Assembly: GCA_910577175.1 (NCBI GenBank)
Contig: CAJTLU010000008.1
Coordinates: 1 to 64,000, forward strand
Length of the DNA: 64,000 nt
Direction of reading: 5' to 3'
From: an uncultured Lachnospiraceae bacterium
GTDB lineage: Bacteria; Bacillota; Clostridia; Lachnospirales; Lachnospiraceae
The notes under the pieces: generated by a model
Told to the model about the DNA's origin: nothing
The model's database searches: none
The model's input: the letters and a program-made list of their open reading frames with translations, nothing else
Made by a program: the position numbers and the translations under genes
Part shown: one piece after another, positions 17,801-25,508 of the stretch
Layout of the letters: every line of letters begins with the position of its first letter
Position numbering within the stretch: the first letter of the stretch is position 1

Positions 17801-18964
17801 CAGATATACCTTGGATGCATCTCTCCCCGCCCGGTTGCTCTTTATCCCTTCGGCCAGACTGTTCTTCATTTTGGCAAGCGCCGGATACTTTAATCCCGTT
17901 TTCCAGAACTTTACCAAAAGTCCCAGCTCCTCTGCCTCCTCTTCTTCCATATCTGCCTTTTTGGATGCATAAATTTCCTTCAGCTTCTCGCCTGCCACAT
18001 CCGCATCTTTCCCATAGTCCGCCGTGTAAGCTTCGGAAAAATCCTTATCCTTCACTGCGCCTTCCATATAAAGCTCCGCTGCGAGCACAAGCTCCTTATA
18101 AGTTGCGTACTCGTCTATGTTTTCTGCTATCTCCTTGTAATCCTTCAGCAAAAGGTTCATACAAAGCAGCGCTTCCCTGACGCAGTCTGTCAGGGCTGCC
18201 CCGTCGCCCTTTTCTTTCAGCTTTTTCAGGTTTTTCCGTGCATCCTTGATTTCCCTGATTTCCTCTTCGTCAAGGTAATCCGTTCCCTCTGCGGCATACC
18301 TGTCATACAGCGCTTCTGCCTGTATGACATACTGTGCTGCCTTTTCAAAGTCCTTTGTCTGGTATCCTTCCTTTACTGCCGCAAGCACTGCCCCGGCAAT
18401 CGTTTCCTGTGTAACTTCCTGCTTCGTTCCCTCTGCTTCCGGCGCATACCCGTACTCTGCCGGATTTTTTCCGTTCTTTTCGAGATAACGTATCATTGCA
18501 GACGCAGCTGTATCGCCATGACTCCTTTGACTGACATAAGCATACTCTTGCTCAATCAGAGACTTATAGTCCTCCGACTGTGAAAGACGCTGGTAAATCC
18601 CGTCCGCTGCCTCACAGTTTCCCTGCAGGGCATAAATTCTGGCAGTAAGAAGACTGCACTCGTCATCGTACCCATACCGGGCGCTATAATCCCCTATCAG
18701 ATCAGACGCTTCCTCATAGGCTCCGATTTCCGCAAACGAATACGCAAATGAAATCCACTCCTCTTTGGAAAGTAGTACAGGCGCCCCTGCCTTCTCCGGC
18801 GCCTTCCGGATGAGTCCGCATACCAGCACCACCGCGCAGGCTGCCGTCAGAATCCCGGCATACACAAACCCCCATTTCGGCTTTCCTTTCCTTAAGATAA
18901 GCCAGGCCCACACAATGACTGTAGCTGCCAGTAACCCTGCCCCAAACTGCATAAAAATATTCAT
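14807..18964 (-). CDS. Giant membrane-anchored VWA-domain protein
   Basis: A 1385-residue protein with two N-terminal transmembrane helices (about 5-25 and 33-53), a long helical region with tetratricopeptide-like helices (about 65-470), an acidic Glu/Pro linker (about 485-505), and a von Willebrand factor A domain. The metal-ion-dependent adhesion site is complete: DVSGS at about 585-589, a Thr in GGTSIYP at about 648, and TDGED at about 676. After it come an Ig-like unit (about 790-880) and a large beta-rich region with repeated hydrophobic strands up to the C terminus (about 900-1385), unassigned. The VWA fold usually mediates protein-protein contact or adhesion. The start is taken at 18964 (GGAGG...AAGGAGA upstream). 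It leads an apparent operon with the exported protein at 12864 and GH31. It is one of the largest genes here and of unknown function. Confidence 0.8.
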   Translation of the reverse strand: MNIFMQFGAGLLAATVIVWAWLILRKGKPKWGFVYAGILTAACAVVLVCGLIRKAPEKAGAPVLLSKEEWISFAYSFAEIGAYEEASDLIGDYSARYGYDDECSLLTARIYALQGNCEAADGIYQRLSQSEDYKSLIEQEYAYVSQRSHGDTAASAMIRYLEKNGKNPAEYGYAPEAEGTKQEVTQETIAGAVLAAVKEGYQTKDFEKAAQYVIQAEALYDRYAAEGTDYLDEEEIREIKDARKNLKKLKEKGDGAALTDCVREALLCMNLLLKDYKEIAENIDEYATYKELVLAAELYMEGAVKDKDFSEAYTADYGKDADVAGEKLKEIYASKKADMEEEEAEELGLLVKFWKTGLKYPALAKMKNSLAEGIKSNRAGRDASKVYLALAKIEHYFENEKNRTGNLTEAVNSGYACWDEEYSSAMNQIYRIIHDSEDAGDIINVPDYVEKVLDRAMPVEVYELLPSAEEEGLSLYALEDAFQDGTGDEQEQPEEKPEQEGESEKEFQQAFAEYVSEVKSSITIGHIDTGEFETVKASLLISSEYADNSKKLKEILSVYDCGLEITDFTVEKVTYDSVRTYLVCDVSGSMLESIQNLREAVIRYINGRGANEQIAICSFSNGIEGTVPFGSEDNALLAFANRMYAFGGTSIYPTLKSVLESLHPEQGSNNIVILMTDGEDGYMASYETIRTELAQLAREKNATVYTLGLGQVDTSYLSAIAGSCKGKFVYVSDSTSLDTFYQLLHSQVDNQYILTYKAVDTLTGTDRMLEVKLRDGNVSDRKTYSILDDVTDGAEDGQGPAINRVFLRGLGVRSITKGNQAVKNTLLGSGFTPESHAVIRLLGDRKYTMELTYVNEGCYDFLVPAEAAAGVYDVEVTIGGKKAVIKSGLSIVDPEKITKVAFGPYVFTAAQCIKDKKESITLRGNVVLNGWLNFKGDLVLKGDLENDTTIRVTDSAGSYVMFDAEGAVGLGKYFAENGIVLDIPAFNEFKLYYDANHMYDFEDYDVDNIRTPLLQVMQLLCFDSPAVKLYPDRLEVEYTNTQPHLPFQDLIFHSQNGDIFEIKCEGSAILNRQNFGILLEVKSEGTNKDYRQFTMFKAPVYLSMNDLDISIDTFKEEYSFGALVNLAFLDFGIGAKAAFKGFIPDKFTLIVDKDVNTTMGGIPLTFSKFLFGAEDIAEALIERDFMKLKIVGGLDIAAAKVSAFFPALGRFVGDISAFSMPDTKMELDLQPLGFSAEAKLNFLEKIQLLQAQLKIGTFEYSSDLLEMDSATVSGLMAALKKGISWEIEDCKVDISATGEIDALSRFFGIQLRDARVLVDIKWWLFHKSIEREADALLGLYFRENGDPQFMLILGSYEKGGKREKLCLYIDKNGNTGSEDSMKKIK

Positions 18965-19186
18965 TCTCCTTTGTCCTCCTGTGTACTGCCGGTGCGGGCT
19001 CCCCCTCCCGGCCATGGTCTATTCAAATTCTGGAAAAACTGCAGGCTCTGCATAGAATAAAAGACGGTTCTTTGAGAAAAGCATAAACTCAATCCGCAAG
19101 AAAGAATGTACGGCACCAAACTGCAGTACATCTATCAGACATATTATGACATATTTTTCTGCAAATGTAAATACCCTTTTCTCTTG

Positions 19187-19201
19187 CTTGAGTTTCTGCA
19201 T
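19187..19201 (+). repeat. Isolated left end of the palindromic element
   Basis: CTTGAGTTTCTGCAT matches the element ends but no core or partner end follows within the 50 bases before the histidine kinase stop. It is probably a remnant; a chance match cannot be excluded. Confidence 0.4.
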
Positions 19202-19249
19202 TCCATCTTAAGTTCCAAGGGTGGCACACTGCCTGACATTTGTATCCAT

Positions 19250-20734
19250 TTATGCTTCCGGCTCCTGCATCTCAGGAAATGTAAACAGAATTTCCGTCCC
19301 CTTTCCTACTTCGCTTTTCAGTTCAATCGTACCGCCATGCTTTATTGCAATCTGCTTTGCTATTGCAAGTCCGAGACCTGAGCCCTTTGCATTCTGCCGC
19401 AGTCTTGATTTATAAAACTTTTCAAAAATATACTTCTGCTCCTCCTCGCTGATACCGATTCCCTCGTCACGGATGGAAACAAGAATCTGTTCTTCGCAGG
19501 TCACACGGATGTGTACCACCGAATTTTCCGGGGAAAACTTCACCGCATTGTCAAGGATTACTAAAAACATCTGGCGCAGCCGGTCGTAATCGCCGAGCAT
19601 CATAACGACCGGAAGCTCTGTATATACGTCCGCCGTAATATTCTTTTCTTTGCCGATTGCCCAGGTACGCTTCTTTAAATCCTCGAAAATCTGTACCAGA
19701 TTGACCGGTTCCTTTTCCACCGTAAAATCCGGATTCTGCATCTTTGAGAGCAGCAGGAGGTCTCCTACTAACCGCTCCATTCCCTGACACTCTCCTAACA
19801 TTCTCTGATAATAATGCCGTATCTTTTCCGGGTCGGTTACAACGCCGTCCACCAGACTCTCCGTATAGGCGCGCACAACCGTAATCGGCGTCCGCAGTTC
19901 ATGGGAAACATTCGCAAAAAAGTCAAACCGCATCTGGTCCAGGTTTCTGCGCTCGATTTCATTTTCCTTCAGCTTCACGGAAAGAAAATCGATTGTAATC
20001 GCCAGGTCACCGATTTCATCGCGCCTCTTTACCTCGGTCGTTACCTCATAGTTTCCGTCTGCCAGTTCGAGAGCAGTACGGCGTATCTTCAAAATCGGAT
20101 TGGAAAGCGTCCGCACATAAAGAAGCGTAGTCAGAAAGGCTATCGCAAGCGCAATGGCTCCGCTGATAATAATCAAATGCCAGCTGCTGTCTACTACTTC
20201 CTTCTGATTTTCTACCAGGGCATTCATTAAAATACAGCCTGCCACTTCATTATTGATTCCCTGCACCGGCATACCGATGGTTACAATACTAACCTGATGT
20301 GCCGCACTGAAGCTGGTCCGGGCCATCGGAATATTGTAAAACACATTATTTACAATATCCATATAGCTTTGCTGAAAGGACTCTAACGACGCAAAAGCTT
20401 GCAAATCAAGGGCAAATGTTGACGGCAGGGGATGCGCCGCATTTTCATTTGAAATCACCCAGACCTCTGTCTTCTCAATTTCTCCGAATAAAATCAAATA
20501 CTCGTGCCACCCTCTTGCATCTCCGTTTAAAAAGTAATTCGAGCACCGCTTTGCCACACTTTCCGCCTTGACGCGCATCTGTTCCCGGTGGCCCTCCATC
20601 GTTGTCTCCTTGTACAAACGCATATAAACGGCGCCCAGAATCACGGCAAACAAAAGAAGCAGCACTGCAAAGCCGCAGCAGGTCTTTACAAACAGTCTGT
20701 TATAAAATTTTCTGTCTTTTCCCTGTTTCTTCAT
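19250..20734 (-). CDS. Sensor histidine kinase
   Basis: A 494-residue membrane sensor kinase, partner of the response regulator just upstream. Transmembrane helices at about 17-37 and 180-200 flank an extracytoplasmic sensor of about 140 residues; a HAMP linker (LSNPILKIRRTALELADGNYEV) follows. The phosphoacceptor H-box is NVSHELRTPITVV and the ATPase domain has N-box (LDNAVKFSPEN), DEGIGISEEEQ and a G2 box GSGLGLAIAK. ATG at 20734 is preceded by AGGAAG; an in-frame GTG sits 6 bases earlier. It follows the regulator by 43 bases in one operon. The ligand is unknown. Confidence 0.93.
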   Translation of the reverse strand: MKKQGKDRKFYNRLFVKTCCGFAVLLLLFAVILGAVYMRLYKETTMEGHREQMRVKAESVAKRCSNYFLNGDARGWHEYLILFGEIEKTEVWVISNENAAHPLPSTFALDLQAFASLESFQQSYMDIVNNVFYNIPMARTSFSAAHQVSIVTIGMPVQGINNEVAGCILMNALVENQKEVVDSSWHLIIISGAIALAIAFLTTLLYVRTLSNPILKIRRTALELADGNYEVTTEVKRRDEIGDLAITIDFLSVKLKENEIERRNLDQMRFDFFANVSHELRTPITVVRAYTESLVDGVVTDPEKIRHYYQRMLGECQGMERLVGDLLLLSKMQNPDFTVEKEPVNLVQIFEDLKKRTWAIGKEKNITADVYTELPVVMMLGDYDRLRQMFLVILDNAVKFSPENSVVHIRVTCEEQILVSIRDEGIGISEEEQKYIFEKFYKSRLRQNAKGSGLGLAIAKQIAIKHGGTIELKSEVGKGTEILFTFPEMQEPEA

Positions 20735-20777
20735 CCACACTTCCTCATCATGCAGTCATACCCCTGCCGCTCTTTCC

Positions 20778-21485
20778 TTATCCTTTATCCGCATCGTCCG
20801 TCAGCTCGAACTTATAACCGACGCCCCAGACAGTTGCGATATCCCACCCCTTGTGCTCCACCTTGTCTAACTTTGCGCGCAGGCGCTTTACATGGGAATC
20901 CACCGTTCTTGTATCGCCGATATAGTCATAACCCCAGAGACTATCTAGCAGATTATCCCTTGTAAACACCTTTTTCGGGTTGCTTGCAAGCGTCCACATT
21001 GTCTCGATTTCCTTCTTCGTAAGGGCAATTTTCTGCCCGCCGATATACAGGGTGTACTCCTCCAGATTGATTTCCAGATTTCCTACCTTTAAGATGTTAT
21101 TTTCATTTTTTTCGCGGTCCGTGCGTGAAATCCGGCGCAGCACCGCACGCAGTCTTGCCATGACCTCGTTCGGGGAAAACGGCTTCACGATATAGTCATC
21201 CGCACCGATATCAAGTCCCATCACGCGCTCAAAGTCTTCCCCTCTTGCCGTAATCAGAATCACCGGCGCATCCGAAGCCGCACGGATTTTCCGGCAGACC
21301 TCATACCCGTCCTCCTTCGGCATCATCACATCCAGCAAAACGGCCACAGGCTCATACTGCCGGAACAGCCGCAGCGCCTCTTCTCCGTCCGCCGCAATCA
21401 CAGGCTCATAGCCTTCCTTTTTTACATATGCCGCCAATACATCCGTAATATCTGCATTATCATCCGCAATCAAAATGTACTGCAT
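20778..21485 (-). CDS. OmpR-family response regulator
   Basis: A 235-residue two-domain regulator. The receiver has the acidic pair (DDN at about 8-10), phosphoacceptor Asp in VLLDVMMPKEDGYEV, a Thr in LITARG and Lys in IVKPFSP. The C-terminal winged helix ends in DSHVKRLRAKLDK and WGVGYKFE, the usual OmpR/PhoB ending. GGAGG lies upstream of the ATG. It precedes the kinase gene and faces a BIG2-domain protein gene 219 bases away; that divergent neighbour is a natural candidate target. Confidence 0.94.
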   Translation of the reverse strand: MQYILIADDNADITDVLAAYVKKEGYEPVIAADGEEALRLFRQYEPVAVLLDVMMPKEDGYEVCRKIRAASDAPVILITARGEDFERVMGLDIGADDYIVKPFSPNEVMARLRAVLRRISRTDREKNENNILKVGNLEINLEEYTLYIGGQKIALTKKEIETMWTLASNPKKVFTRDNLLDSLWGYDYIGDTRTVDSHVKRLRAKLDKVEHKGWDIATVWGVGYKFELTDDADKG

Positions 21486-21626
21486 CAACCTGCCTCCTCA
21501 CTTCCGAAACCGTTTCGTACTGCCTTTCTATGCTTTTATTATACTTTTTTTCACCTTGTTTCACAAGCCGGATTTTAAAGAATCTCACGGTAAAATCTTA
21601 TAAATTTCTTAATATCTGACATCATT

Positions 21627-21654
21627 CTGACAAAAAGTGGTGCTAGAATAGAAT
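21627..21654 (+). promoter_or_regulatory. Promoter of the BIG2-domain protein
   Basis: CTGACA (21627-21632), a 16-base spacer and TAGAAT (21649-21654). The leader would be about 45 bases. The 219 bp intergenic region, shared with the divergent response regulator, could hold its binding sites, but no clear repeat was seen. Confidence 0.55.
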
Positions 21655-21704
21655 ATAGGATGTGACGCAAGGATTTCTGTAGTAACTTATTGGAGGACAG
21701 TACC

Positions 21705-22430
21705 ATGAAACAAAAAAGTTTGTTCAAAGGTATCATTACCCTTGTCTTTTTACTTTGTATCTGCCTCTTTCCATTGTTTGCAAATCCGGTTACCGCATAT
21801 GCAAATAGTACACTGGAACCGAAGCTGAACGTAAAGACTAAGTCCATTGTAAAAGGTAAGGACTATGCCCTTAAAGTTTATAATCTGACAGAAACGCAAA
21901 CTGTTACCTTTTCTTCCGATGATGCAAAGGTTGCTTCCGTGGACGAAAACGGCGTCGTTACCGCGCTTTCCGTCGGTACGGCGGTGATTACCGCTACCGT
22001 TAAGGATTCCGCCGCTGCCCCTGTGAAATTGCAGTGCAAAATCACAGTCGGTCCTCCGGCAATCTATGTCCGTCTGTCGTCTGAAGAGGCCAGTATGGTC
22101 GTAGGCCAGCGTGCCACGATGTATTGGTTGATTTACCCGATTAACACGGTGGAACTTCCTAAGTTTTTCAGTTCCTCGTCGGAGGTTGCTTCCGTCAGTG
22201 CCGGCGGAGTAGTGACGGCCAAGTCGGAAGGTACCGCATACATATTTGCGCAGATTGGCAGCGGGCAGTACAGCTCCTGCTGTATTACCGTAACGGCTGA
22301 GAGCGATACGGCTGTAGAAGATACGTTTGAACCGGATATCTGTTTCGCGGATTTTCTGATCAGATTAAACGAAGACATTGCAAACGGTGATAATACCTCC
22401 GAGAATACGGGTGCCGATGTGGCACAATAA
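21705..22430 (+). CDS. Exported BIG2 (bacterial Ig-like) domain protein
   Basis: A 241-residue secreted protein. A signal peptide (MKQKSLFKGIITLVFLLCICLFP...) ends near NPVTAYANS. The mature part has two BIG2-type Ig folds: about 45-120 (VTFSSDDAKVASVDENGVVTALSVGTAVITATV) and about 125-210 (FFSSSSEVASVSAGGVVTAKSEGTAYIFAQI), with the usual SDDxKVAxVDxNGxVTA pattern. The tail is acidic and has no anchor motif that I can see. GGAGGACAG precedes the start at 21705. It stands divergently from the two-component system and is followed by a terminator. A cell-surface adhesion or structural role is plausible; no partner was identified. Confidence 0.83.
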   Translation: MKQKSLFKGIITLVFLLCICLFPLFANPVTAYANSTLEPKLNVKTKSIVKGKDYALKVYNLTETQTVTFSSDDAKVASVDENGVVTALSVGTAVITATVKDSAAAPVKLQCKITVGPPAIYVRLSSEEASMVVGQRATMYWLIYPINTVELPKFFSSSSEVASVSAGGVVTAKSEGTAYIFAQIGSGQYSSCCITVTAESDTAVEDTFEPDICFADFLIRLNEDIANGDNTSENTGADVAQ

Positions 22431-22496
22431 ATCTTTCGCACAAGCTAACAACCGTCGCACAGAAGTTTTCCTGCCAGGAAAACATTGTGGGACAAG

Positions 22497-22528
22497 GAAA
22501 AAGGCATGGCTCCGGTCGTGCCTTTTTC
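22497..22528 (+). terminator. Terminator after the BIG2 protein gene
   Basis: GAAAAAGGCA pairs with TGCCTTTTTC, with a 12-base loop, followed by TCTG. The rest of the 361-base stretch to dapB (22431-22791) holds only this, a small TTTTCCTG/CAGGAAAA palindrome near 22467 and the dapB hairpin; nothing else was recognised. Confidence 0.75.
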
Positions 22529-22700
22529 TGATTGCGTCATATCAGAACTCAAAACTCCTTACTCAATAAGGGCTGTTACAGAAAGCGCAGCATCTCCGGG
22601 TGTAGCGGCTTCTTGCAAGCAGATTATTACTTCCCTCCAAATACCCGGCAAAAGGCAACGGATAGATACCTGCCTATCAGAACAGAAATAATCCAATGTA

Positions 22701-22740
22701 GAAAACGGGGCTGCCGCACGAAAGACGGCACCCCCGTTTC
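22701..22740 (-). terminator. Terminator of dapB
   Basis: GAAACGGGG and CCCCGTTTTC pair imperfectly around a core containing CGCACGAAAGAC. The minus strand reads into TTTTC. The loop resembles the loops of the hairpins at 32831, 42058 and 60091. Confidence 0.65.
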
Positions 22741-22791
22741 ATCTACCCGTGTTCAATTTTCCTGACTCTGCACCGCGATTGTTTTCTTGAA

Positions 22792-23547
22792 TCAGCCGAT
22801 GACATCACTCATCTGGTACAGACCGGCAGGCTTCCCTGCCAGAAACTTTGCTGCCTGGAGCGCCCCGTTTCCAAAGATTGCCTTTGAATATGCGGTATGC
22901 CTGATTTCGATTACCTCGTCCGTGCCGGCAAAAACCACCTCATGCTCGCCGACAATCGTACCGCCGCGCACTGCGGAAATCCCGATTTCCTTTTTTTCGC
23001 GCGGCTTGCGCTCTCCCGAACGGTCGTACTTATACGTGTACTCCTGATGCAATACCTCGTTCATGGCATCCGCAATAGCAAGGGCGGTCCCGGACGGCGC
23101 GTCTACCTTATGGTTATGATGCCGCTCTACGATTTCAATATCAAAGTTTGCCTCTGAAAATACCTTTGCAGCAGCGGCTGCCAGCTTGAGTATTGTGTTG
23201 ATTCCAAGCGACATGTTAGCGGAGCGAAGAATGGCAACCCGCTTCGATGCCTCTGTTACCTGGGCAAACTGTTCCTCGGAAAGCCCGGTTGTACAAAGCA
23301 CAATCGGCATTTTTCTGTCAATCGCCATCGCAAGACGCTCGGTAAGCTTCTGCGGAGAGCTGAAATCAATCATAACATCCGCTTCCACCGTACACTCTGC
23401 CGGCGCTGCAAATACCGGATAATCATAGTGCTTCTCCGTATTAAAATCAATTCCTGCCACAATTTTCGTCTGTGTGTCTTCGGCCGCCAGTTCGGAAATG
23501 ACGCGTCCCATCTTCCCGTTACAGCCGCACATAATTATGCGTATCAT
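22792..23547 (-). CDS. dapB: 4-hydroxy-tetrahydrodipicolinate reductase
   Basis: A 251-residue NAD(P)H-dependent enzyme reducing 4-hydroxy-tetrahydrodipicolinate in the lysine and meso-diaminopimelate pathway. The Rossmann motif GCNGKMGR (about 8-15) and the substrate-binding E-RHHNHKVDAPSGTA stretch (about 138-155), with the catalytic His/Lys, are clear. Length is typical. GGAGGAACAGG-like RBS lies before the ATG. It is 91 bases downstream of dapA on the same strand, and the lysine riboswitch upstream of dapA should control both. Confidence 0.97.
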   Translation of the reverse strand: MIRIIMCGCNGKMGRVISELAAEDTQTKIVAGIDFNTEKHYDYPVFAAPAECTVEADVMIDFSSPQKLTERLAMAIDRKMPIVLCTTGLSEEQFAQVTEASKRVAILRSANMSLGINTILKLAAAAAKVFSEANFDIEIVERHHNHKVDAPSGTALAIADAMNEVLHQEYTYKYDRSGERKPREKKEIGISAVRGGTIVGEHEVVFAGTDEVIEIRHTAYSKAIFGNGALQAAKFLAGKPAGLYQMSDVIG

Positions 23548-23638
23548 CCTGTTCCTCCTATTCGTACCTTATTCCCTCCGCCGCCCACAAACCGTATCAA
23601 ATTCTCTTTCCGGGACACAGCCCGTGTACTGTCTTGTT

Positions 23639-24526
23639 CTATTTTATCATTCCTAGCTTCTTCATCTCCACAGCCAGCTTTTCCTTGTGTGCCTCTTCCA
23701 TTTCCGTAAGCGGCAGGCGAAGCGGTCCGACCTCCATTCCCATAAGGTTCAGGGCTGCCTTGACCGGAATCGGGTTTACTTCGCTGAAGAGCTGATTTAC
23801 CAGCGGAAGATACTCTAACTGAAGCGCAAGGCTTCCCTTTACATCACCTGCAAAAAACTTAGCACAGATCTCATGGGTTTCCTTCGGTGCCACATTGGAA
23901 AGCACGGAAATAACGCCCTTACCGCCCGCAGACAGCACCGGCACAATCTGGTCATCGTTACCGGAATACAGGTCGATATCCCCCTGGCACAGGCACATGG
24001 TCTGCATCGTCTGGCTGATATTCCCTGTCGCATCCTTAATCCCGACAATATTATCTACCTCTTTTACAAGGGCAGCCGCAGTCTCCGGCAGAATTGTACA
24101 GCCAGTACGGCTTGGCACATTGTATAAAATGGCCGGAATATTAACTGCCTTTGCCGTATTAGTAAAATGGGCAATCAGACCCTTCTGGGTCGCCTTATTG
24201 TAGTACGGCGTTACTAAAAGAAGCGCGTCTGCTCCCGCTTTCTCTGCCTCCACAGACAGATAAACGGAGGTCTCCGTACAGTTGGAACCGGTTCCCGCTA
24301 CTACCGGAATCCGTCCCGCCACCTTGGAAACAGTGTAACGGATACACTCCAGATGCTCCTCGTGGCTTAACGTGGAAGCCTCCCCCGTCGTCCCGCAAAT
24401 AATGATGGCATCGGTTCCCCCTGCAATCTGGAACTCCAAAAGCTCTCCCAGCTTATCAAAATTTACTTCTCCATTTGCTTTCATCGGCGTTACAATCGCA
24501 ACACCTGCACCTGTAAATACAGCCAT
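23639..24526 (-). CDS. dapA: 4-hydroxy-tetrahydrodipicolinate synthase
   Basis: A 295-residue TIM-barrel aldolase condensing pyruvate with aspartate semialdehyde, the first lysine-specific step. The Schiff-base Lys lies in VGIKDATGN (about residue 161), the Tyr in YNVPSRTG and the Thr pair in GTTGEASTL (about 45-53). Length matches the family. GGAGGTGCATAAAT precedes the ATG. It is the first gene behind the lysine riboswitch; the 5' leader between the aptamer and start is unusually long (about 340 bases) because a tandem repeat array sits in it. The stop is TAG. Confidence 0.97.
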   Translation of the reverse strand: MAVFTGAGVAIVTPMKANGEVNFDKLGELLEFQIAGGTDAIIICGTTGEASTLSHEEHLECIRYTVSKVAGRIPVVAGTGSNCTETSVYLSVEAEKAGADALLLVTPYYNKATQKGLIAHFTNTAKAVNIPAILYNVPSRTGCTILPETAAALVKEVDNIVGIKDATGNISQTMQTMCLCQGDIDLYSGNDDQIVPVLSAGGKGVISVLSNVAPKETHEICAKFFAGDVKGSLALQLEYLPLVNQLFSEVNPIPVKAALNLMGMEVGPLRLPLTEMEEAHKEKLAVEMKKLGMIK

Positions 24527-24582
24527 ATTTATGCACCTCCGTTTTTAATCTCACAATATCATGTAATTGTACCGGGCTTCCC

Positions 24583-24796
24583 GCCTTTCTTTGCGTGTAG
24601 CTCCCTGCTTCGCAGCGACACGCACCTCGCGGCATTCGCCGCTCGGTCGTGGCTTCGTTCGCCTTTCTTTGCGTGTAGCTCCCTGCTTCGCAGCGACACG
24701 CACCTCGCGGCTTCGTTCGCCTTTCTTTGCGTGTAGCTCCCTGCTTCGCAGGGCCACGCACCTCGCGGCATTCGCCGCTCGGTCGCGGCTTCGTTC
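24583..24796. repeat. Three-unit tandem repeat array in the dapA leader
   Basis: Units at 24583-24660 (78 bp), 24661-24718 (58 bp) and 24719-24796 (78 bp) each begin GCCTTTCTTTGCGTGTAG. The middle unit lacks the 20 bases beginning ATTCGCCGCTCGG. Each carries a GCGTGT...ACACGC inverted pair and CTGCTTCGCAG. Open frames through the array are artefacts of the repeat. It lies between the lysine riboswitch terminator and the dapA start, so it is part of the read-through mRNA leader. Confidence 0.88.
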
Positions 24797-24845
24797 GCAT
24801 AAACTTTTGTCCTGGAAAGCACGCTTTCCGGACAAAAGTTTATGC
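24797..24845. repeat. Long near-perfect hairpin
   Basis: GCATAAACTTTTGTCC pairs with GGACAAAAGTTTATGC, with a T bulge and an inner GGAAAGC/GCTTTCC stem around a two-base loop. The stem has 23 pairs. No T-run follows in either direction, so it is not a simple terminator. It directly abuts the tandem array on its upstream side in dapA transcription. Confidence 0.8.
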
Positions 24846-24861
24846 TCACTCCGCTACACGC

Positions 24862-25112
24862 AAAAGAACCGCCCGATGGCGGTTCCCGAAGTCTGCTTCT
24901 TCCAGCAAATGTACCGCCGCCAGAAAACCTGCGCGGTACGTTCTTCGATAGCCCTCCATCAAATCAATGATGACAGTTTCAGAGCTGTTCGCCCTGACCC
25001 CAGCATGCGGCTTTCAGGTAACCGCAAACTTCGGCATTTCATCCTTTCCGCTACGTTCCTCTATGTCCTGGCATATCCCGCAGTGTACTGATAATCAATG
25101 CGCCTCTATCAC
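24862..25112 (-). promoter_or_regulatory. Lysine riboswitch with terminator
   Basis: Read on the minus strand the aptamer (about 25112 to 24945) shows the L-box landmarks: GATAGAGGCGC near the start, GGAAAGGATGAAATGCCGAAG, GCTGGGGTCA and TGGAGGGCTATC at the end. The expression platform has GTACCGC/GCGGTAC as a possible alternative stem and then GAACCGCC-CGAT-GGCGGTTC followed by TTTT (24862-24885), a terminator. Lysine binding should stop transcription before dapA. The assignment rests on the conserved motifs and the downstream lysine genes. Confidence 0.9.
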
Positions 25113-25133
25113 AATTTCATATTGTATATTCAT

Positions 25134-25162
25134 AGAATATACCACAATGCCTGTCTTGTCAA
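25134..25162 (-). promoter_or_regulatory. Promoter of the lysine riboswitch/dapA-dapB unit
   Basis: On the minus strand TTGACA (25157-25162), 17 bases and TATTCT (25134-25139). A start near 25127 fits the beginning of the aptamer. Confidence 0.7.
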
Positions 25163-25343
25163 CAACTTTTTTCTTTCACTTCCACATTTTTGCGCAGCCT
25201 TGGAATTTACCGGAATATTACATATCACCCGATTTTTTTCCTTGTCCGGAGGCGCCTAGATAGTACGCCGGAAATAAACGCAAGTAAACAACGGGATATT
25301 TCCCAATCCCATGTCCCATTCTTTATTATAAACAAAAATGAGC

Positions 25344-25372
25344 TTGAAACGCTTTTCGCTAACTAGTATAAT
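25344..25372 (+). promoter_or_regulatory. Strong promoter upstream of the GNAT gene
   Basis: TTGAAA (25344-25349), 17 bases and TATAAT (25367-25372). Transcription would begin near 25379, leaving about 130 bases before the acetyltransferase start and including a 13-codon reading frame. Confidence 0.8.
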
Positions 25373-25431
25373 GGACGATATTCTAAAAACAGAAATACTT
25401 TGTCAACTTACTGAAAGGAGATAGAAAGTCG

Positions 25432-25473
25432 ATGTACTATAGAAGCGAATTAATTAAAACACATGAATCCTAA
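25432..25473 (+). CDS. Possible 13-codon leader peptide
   Basis: ATG at 25432 opens a 13-residue frame (MYYRSELIKTHES) ending TAA at 25473. AAAGGAG lies 11 bases before it. It is in the leader of the GNAT gene whose own RBS follows 25 bases later. It may be a real small peptide, a translation-coupling leader or the remnant of a longer gene. No family can be assigned. Confidence 0.3.
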   Translation: MYYRSELIKTHES

Positions 25474-25508
25474 AAAAACAACAGAAACGGAATGGAGGCC
25501 ATAACGAG

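Noticed and set aside
16005..18180. Several plus-strand frames inside the VWA gene
   Set aside because: Low-complexity antisense translation of a well-supported gene.
22431..22700. Unidentified gene between BIG2 protein and dapB
   Set aside because: Short frames lack RBS and start context; only hairpins are seen.
24567..24800. CRISPR array
   Set aside because: Only three directly adjacent units with no unique spacers, and one unit shorter; no cas genes.
24551..25091. Long overlapping reading frames, Arg/Ala/Glu rich, across the tandem array
   Set aside because: They follow the repeat period, lack a ribosome binding site and occur in several frames at once; the region is a non-coding repeat plus riboswitch.
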